Positions 61,821-64,000 of a stretch of 64,000 nucleotides of DNA are shown one piece after another. Under the pieces are notes generated by a model. It did not search any database. It saw only the letters and a list, made by a program, of their open reading frames with translations, and was not told where the DNA came from. The DNA lies in contig DAIDAP010000036.1 in the NCBI GenBank assembly GCA_027310565.1, positions 26,896 to 90,895 on the forward strand. Reading direction: 5' to 3'. Source of the stretch: Chloroflexota bacterium. Its GTDB lineage: Bacteria; Chloroflexota; Limnocylindria; P2-11E. Positions within the stretch are counted from its first letter, which is position 1; each line of letters starts with the position of its first letter. The translations under genes were made by a program, and so were the position numbers.

Positions 61821-62758
61821 GGGGGCGCACCCGCGCGCTCGTGCTCGGCGGCGGCGAGCTGCGCGAGAGCGCGCTGGCGCTGGGTCTCGAGCTCGTCGAC
61901 GCCGGTGCCGAGCTCGCCATCGTCGACCTGCGCGACGCCGCCGCGCTCCGGGCGGCCGCGTCGCTGCCCGCGACGCTCCCGCGCGTCGTGGTCGCGGGCG
62001 AGGCCGAGCGCCCGCTCCTCGACGCGCTCGCCGTGGAGCCGTCGCGCGTCGCGAGCGCGTGCGACGCGCGCGCCATCGGACCGCTCGTCGCCGCGGCCAC
62101 GCCGGCGCGGCCGCGCAGCGCGACGCGCGTCGTGATCGTGAGCGCGGTCCGCGGCGGCGTCGGCCGCACGCTGCTCGTCGCGAACCTCGCGCGCCGCCTC
62201 GCGCAGCGCCTCTCCGTGACGGCGATCGACCTCAGCGGGACCGGCGCGCTCGCGTGGTGGCTCGCGTGCGAGCCGCGGCCGTGGTCGGAGCTCGAGGCGC
62301 TGGGCGACGAGCTGTCGCCGGACCACCTCGCGCTGCTGGCCACCCAGGCGCTCCCCGGCCTGCGTGTGGTCGGCGGCCCGCCGTCCGCGCCCACGCCGCC
62401 GATCGCGATCGCCGCGATCCGCGCGGCGCTCGTCCTGGACGATCTCGTGCTCCTCGACGCGCCGCTCGCGACCGACGCGCTCTTCGCCGCGGCCGCGCGC
62501 GCCGCTGACCGCGTGCTCGTCCTCGCGTACGAGGACGCGCTCTCGGCCGCGACGCTCGCGGCCGTCGCGCCGCCGGACGGCTGGCTCATCCTCTCGCAGT
62601 CGCGCGCGGTCCGTCTCGGCGAGCGCGAGGTCTTCCGCGCGCTCCCGCGCGACGAGGCCGCGGTGTCGGCCGCGCTCGCGCGCCGCGACCGCGTGGGCGG
62701 TGGCCTCGGGCGCGCGTACGACGACCTCGCCGAGATCCTCGCGCTCGACGCGTCATGA
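61817..62758 (+). CDS. CpaE/TadZ-like P-loop protein with altered Walker A
   Basis: 313 aa, GTG start in a GTGA overlap. ParA/MinD-like domain after a receiver-like N-terminal part: RVVIVSAVRGGVGRTLLVANLARRLAQRLSVTAIDLSG. The deviant Walker A KGGxGKT reads RGGVGRT, with both Lys replaced by Arg, so ATP binding may be weak or absent. LLDAPLATDALFAAAARAADRVLVLAY follows. Tad localisation role by family. Confidence 0.82.
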   Translation: MRGRTRALVLGGGELRESALALGLELVDAGAELAIVDLRDAAALRAAASLPATLPRVVVAGEAERPLLDALAVEPSRVASACDARAIGPLVAAATPARPRSATRVVIVSAVRGGVGRTLLVANLARRLAQRLSVTAIDLSGTGALAWWLACEPRPWSELEALGDELSPDHLALLATQALPGLRVVGGPPSAPTPPIAIAAIRAALVLDDLVLLDAPLATDALFAAAARAADRVLVLAYEDALSAATLAAVAPPDGWLILSQSRAVRLGEREVFRALPRDEAAVSAALARRDRVGGGLGRAYDDLAEILALDAS

Positions 62759-63870
62759 CCGCCGAGAGCGTCCGCGCGCGTCTCGAGCGCGCGATCGTCG
62801 CCCGGCTGCGCGAGGCGCCCGACGGCCGGCCTCGGCGCGAGCAGCTCGCGCCGGCGCTGCGCGAGGCGTTGGCGGCGGAGCGCGTGGCGGTGCCGTCGGG
62901 CGAGCTGCGCGAGCTCGAGCGCCACTTCGACGACCGGCTCTTCGGTCTCGGCCCGCTCGCGGCGCTGCTGCGCGACGAGCGGGTCAGCGAGGTCATGGTG
63001 AACGGCACGCGCGGCGTCTGGGTCGAGCGCGACGGACGGCTCGAGGCGGCGCCGATCCGGTTCGCCGACGACGAGGAGATCCTCGTGCTCGTCGAGCGGC
63101 TCGTCGCGCCGCTCGGACGCCGCATCGATCTCGCGACGCCGCTCGTGGATGCCCGCCTCCCCGACGGCTCGCGCGTGCACGCGGTGATCCCGCCGATCTC
63201 GCTCGCCGGTCCGATCCTCACCATCCGCCGCTTCTCGAGCCGTCCGCTCGGACCCGACGACCTCGTGCGCAACGGCACCTGCGCGCGCGAGATGATGGAC
63301 CTGCTCGTCGCGGCGGTGCGCGCCCGCCGATCGGTGCTCGTCTCCGGCGGCACGTCGAGCGGCAAGACGACGACGCTCAACGCGCTCGCGTTCGCGATCG
63401 GAGAGCGGGAGCGCGTGGTCACGATCGAGGACGCGGCGGAGCTGCGGCTGCCGCAGGCGAACGTCGTGTCGCTCGAGACGCGCGCCCCGAGCGTCGAGGG
63501 CACCGGCGCCGTCGACGTCCGGACGCTCCTGCGTGCCGCGCTGCGCATGCGGCCGGATCGCATCGTCGTCGGCGAGGTCCGCGGCGGCGAGGCGCTCGAC
63601 ATGCTCCAGGCGATGAACACCGGGCACCGCGGATCGCTCACCACGGCGCACGCGAACGGGCCGTACGAGGCGCTGCTGCGACTCGAGACGATGGCGCTCA
63701 TGGCGGGCGTCGACCTGCCGCTCCCCGCGATCCGCGAGCAGATCCGCCGCGGCATCGAGCTCGTCGTGCACCAGGAGCGCGCGCCGGACGGCGCTCGGCG
63801 CATCACCGCCGTCATGGAGCTGCTGCCCGACCGCCGCGACGACTACGCGCTGCGCGCCGTCGCCGCGTGA
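62755..63870 (+). CDS. cpaF: Type II/IV secretion system ATPase, CpaF/TadA
   Basis: 371 aa, ATGA overlap with the CpaE-like gene. Secretion ATPase: FGLGPLAALLRDERVSEVMVNGTRGVWVERDGRLEAAPIRFADDEE, Walker A LVSGGTSSGKTTTLNALAFAI, Asp box VVTIEDAAELRLPQANVVSLETR, Walker B RPDRIVVGEVRGGEALDMLQAMNTGHRGSLTTAHANGP. Energises pilus assembly. The next genes in tad loci, tadB and tadC, do not follow; an IS110-family element begins 17 nt later. Confidence 0.95.
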   Translation: MTAESVRARLERAIVARLREAPDGRPRREQLAPALREALAAERVAVPSGELRELERHFDDRLFGLGPLAALLRDERVSEVMVNGTRGVWVERDGRLEAAPIRFADDEEILVLVERLVAPLGRRIDLATPLVDARLPDGSRVHAVIPPISLAGPILTIRRFSSRPLGPDDLVRNGTCAREMMDLLVAAVRARRSVLVSGGTSSGKTTTLNALAFAIGERERVVTIEDAAELRLPQANVVSLETRAPSVEGTGAVDVRTLLRAALRMRPDRIVVGEVRGGEALDMLQAMNTGHRGSLTTAHANGPYEALLRLETMALMAGVDLPLPAIREQIRRGIELVVHQERAPDGARRITAVMELLPDRRDDYALRAVAA

Positions 63871-63887
63871 GACTTCCTGTGTCAACC

Positions 63888-64000
63888 TCAGGCCGCGAAC
63901 CGAGCCGCCGCGGCCGCGAGATGACGTACGTCGTCATAAGACGTTCGGTCCTGCCAGCAGCGCCACAGAACGCGCAGCCAGGCGCGGGCGAGGATACGGA
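63888..64000 (-). mobile_element. IS110/IS116-family transposase C-terminus, cut by window edge
   Basis: Absent from the track. The minus-strand frame open to the right edge reads RILARAWLRVLWRCWQDRTS, then YDDVRHLAAAAARFAA, stop TGA at 63888. ARAWLRVxWRCWQDxxxYDxxxH is the well-known C-terminal end of IS110/IS116-type transposases. The element boundary should lie between the cpaF stop and 63888; the outer sequence is not visible. Confidence 0.78.

Overview
The window is about 70% G+C, densely coded on both strands, and is probably from a Gram-positive-type (monoderm) bacterium in or near Chloroflexota; an actinobacterium is the main alternative. This is inferred from gene content: MurT/GatD lipid II amidation, a c-di-AMP receptor (DarA type), holB next to a PSP1/RicT gene, tmk near darA, TatC, a PASTA kinase with a PP2C phosphatase, and an inositol-phospholipid cassette. 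No rRNA or other species marker is present. Many genes have a TANNNT -10 hexamer about 7 nt before the start codon and no ribosome binding site, suggesting widespread leaderless transcription.

Layout: 0-3.1 kb, the 3' part of a very large GT-C/PMT membrane glycosyltransferase with an inserted beta-propeller. 3.1-12.2 kb, an oxidative pentose phosphate cluster: gnd-zwf-opcA in one operon with a Ser/Thr kinase and a PP2C phosphatase, diverging from transketolase and gluconokinase. 12.2-14.7 kb, LemA, HtpX and a membrane-anchored propeller. 14.7-18.3 kb, CoA-transferase, enoyl-CoA hydratase and a lipoprotein solute-binding protein. 18.4-24.0 kb, a co-directional ArsR-type regulator / CDP-alcohol phosphatidyltransferase / Ino1 / two acyltransferases / PHP / GT4 cassette that looks like phosphatidylinositol and PI-mannoside synthesis. 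24-35 kb, rarA, tatC, tRNA-Arg(CCG), a GlsB-type membrane protein, an AAA ATPase, PBP1A, a polyprenyl synthase, RicT/HolB, and an arsenic locus (arsR, a tiny Cys-pair peptide, arsM).

35-43.4 kb: two GT4 enzymes, a MITE-like element, an HNH endonuclease, pdxS/pdxT, a GNAT-like protein, an Asp-box propeller with a MoaD-like partner, and a Tat-exported tail-tube-like protein. 43.4-49.3 kb: a methyltransferase, an R3H/AAA ATPase, tmk, a decayed or frameshifted cysteine-rich locus, darA and small proteins. 49.3-57.4 kb: a LuxR regulator divergent from a 25-residue peptide, an HD-GYP phosphodiesterase, a DUF5317-MFS fusion, a sigma-54 response regulator, small proteins and a MerR regulator. 57.4-64 kb: murT-gatD, a lipase-like protein and a tad pilus operon (two TadE-like proteins, a CpaB-like fragment, CpaE/TadZ-like, CpaF), cut off by an IS110-family element at the right edge.

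The least explained items are the 8-Cys peptide in the arsenic operon, the Tat-targeted tail-tube protein, the cysteine-rich out-of-frame domain at 47.5 kb, and the LuxR/micropeptide pair at 51.5 kb. Start codons often differ from the ORF track because GTG starts and 4-nt stop/start overlaps (ATGA, GTGA) are common here.
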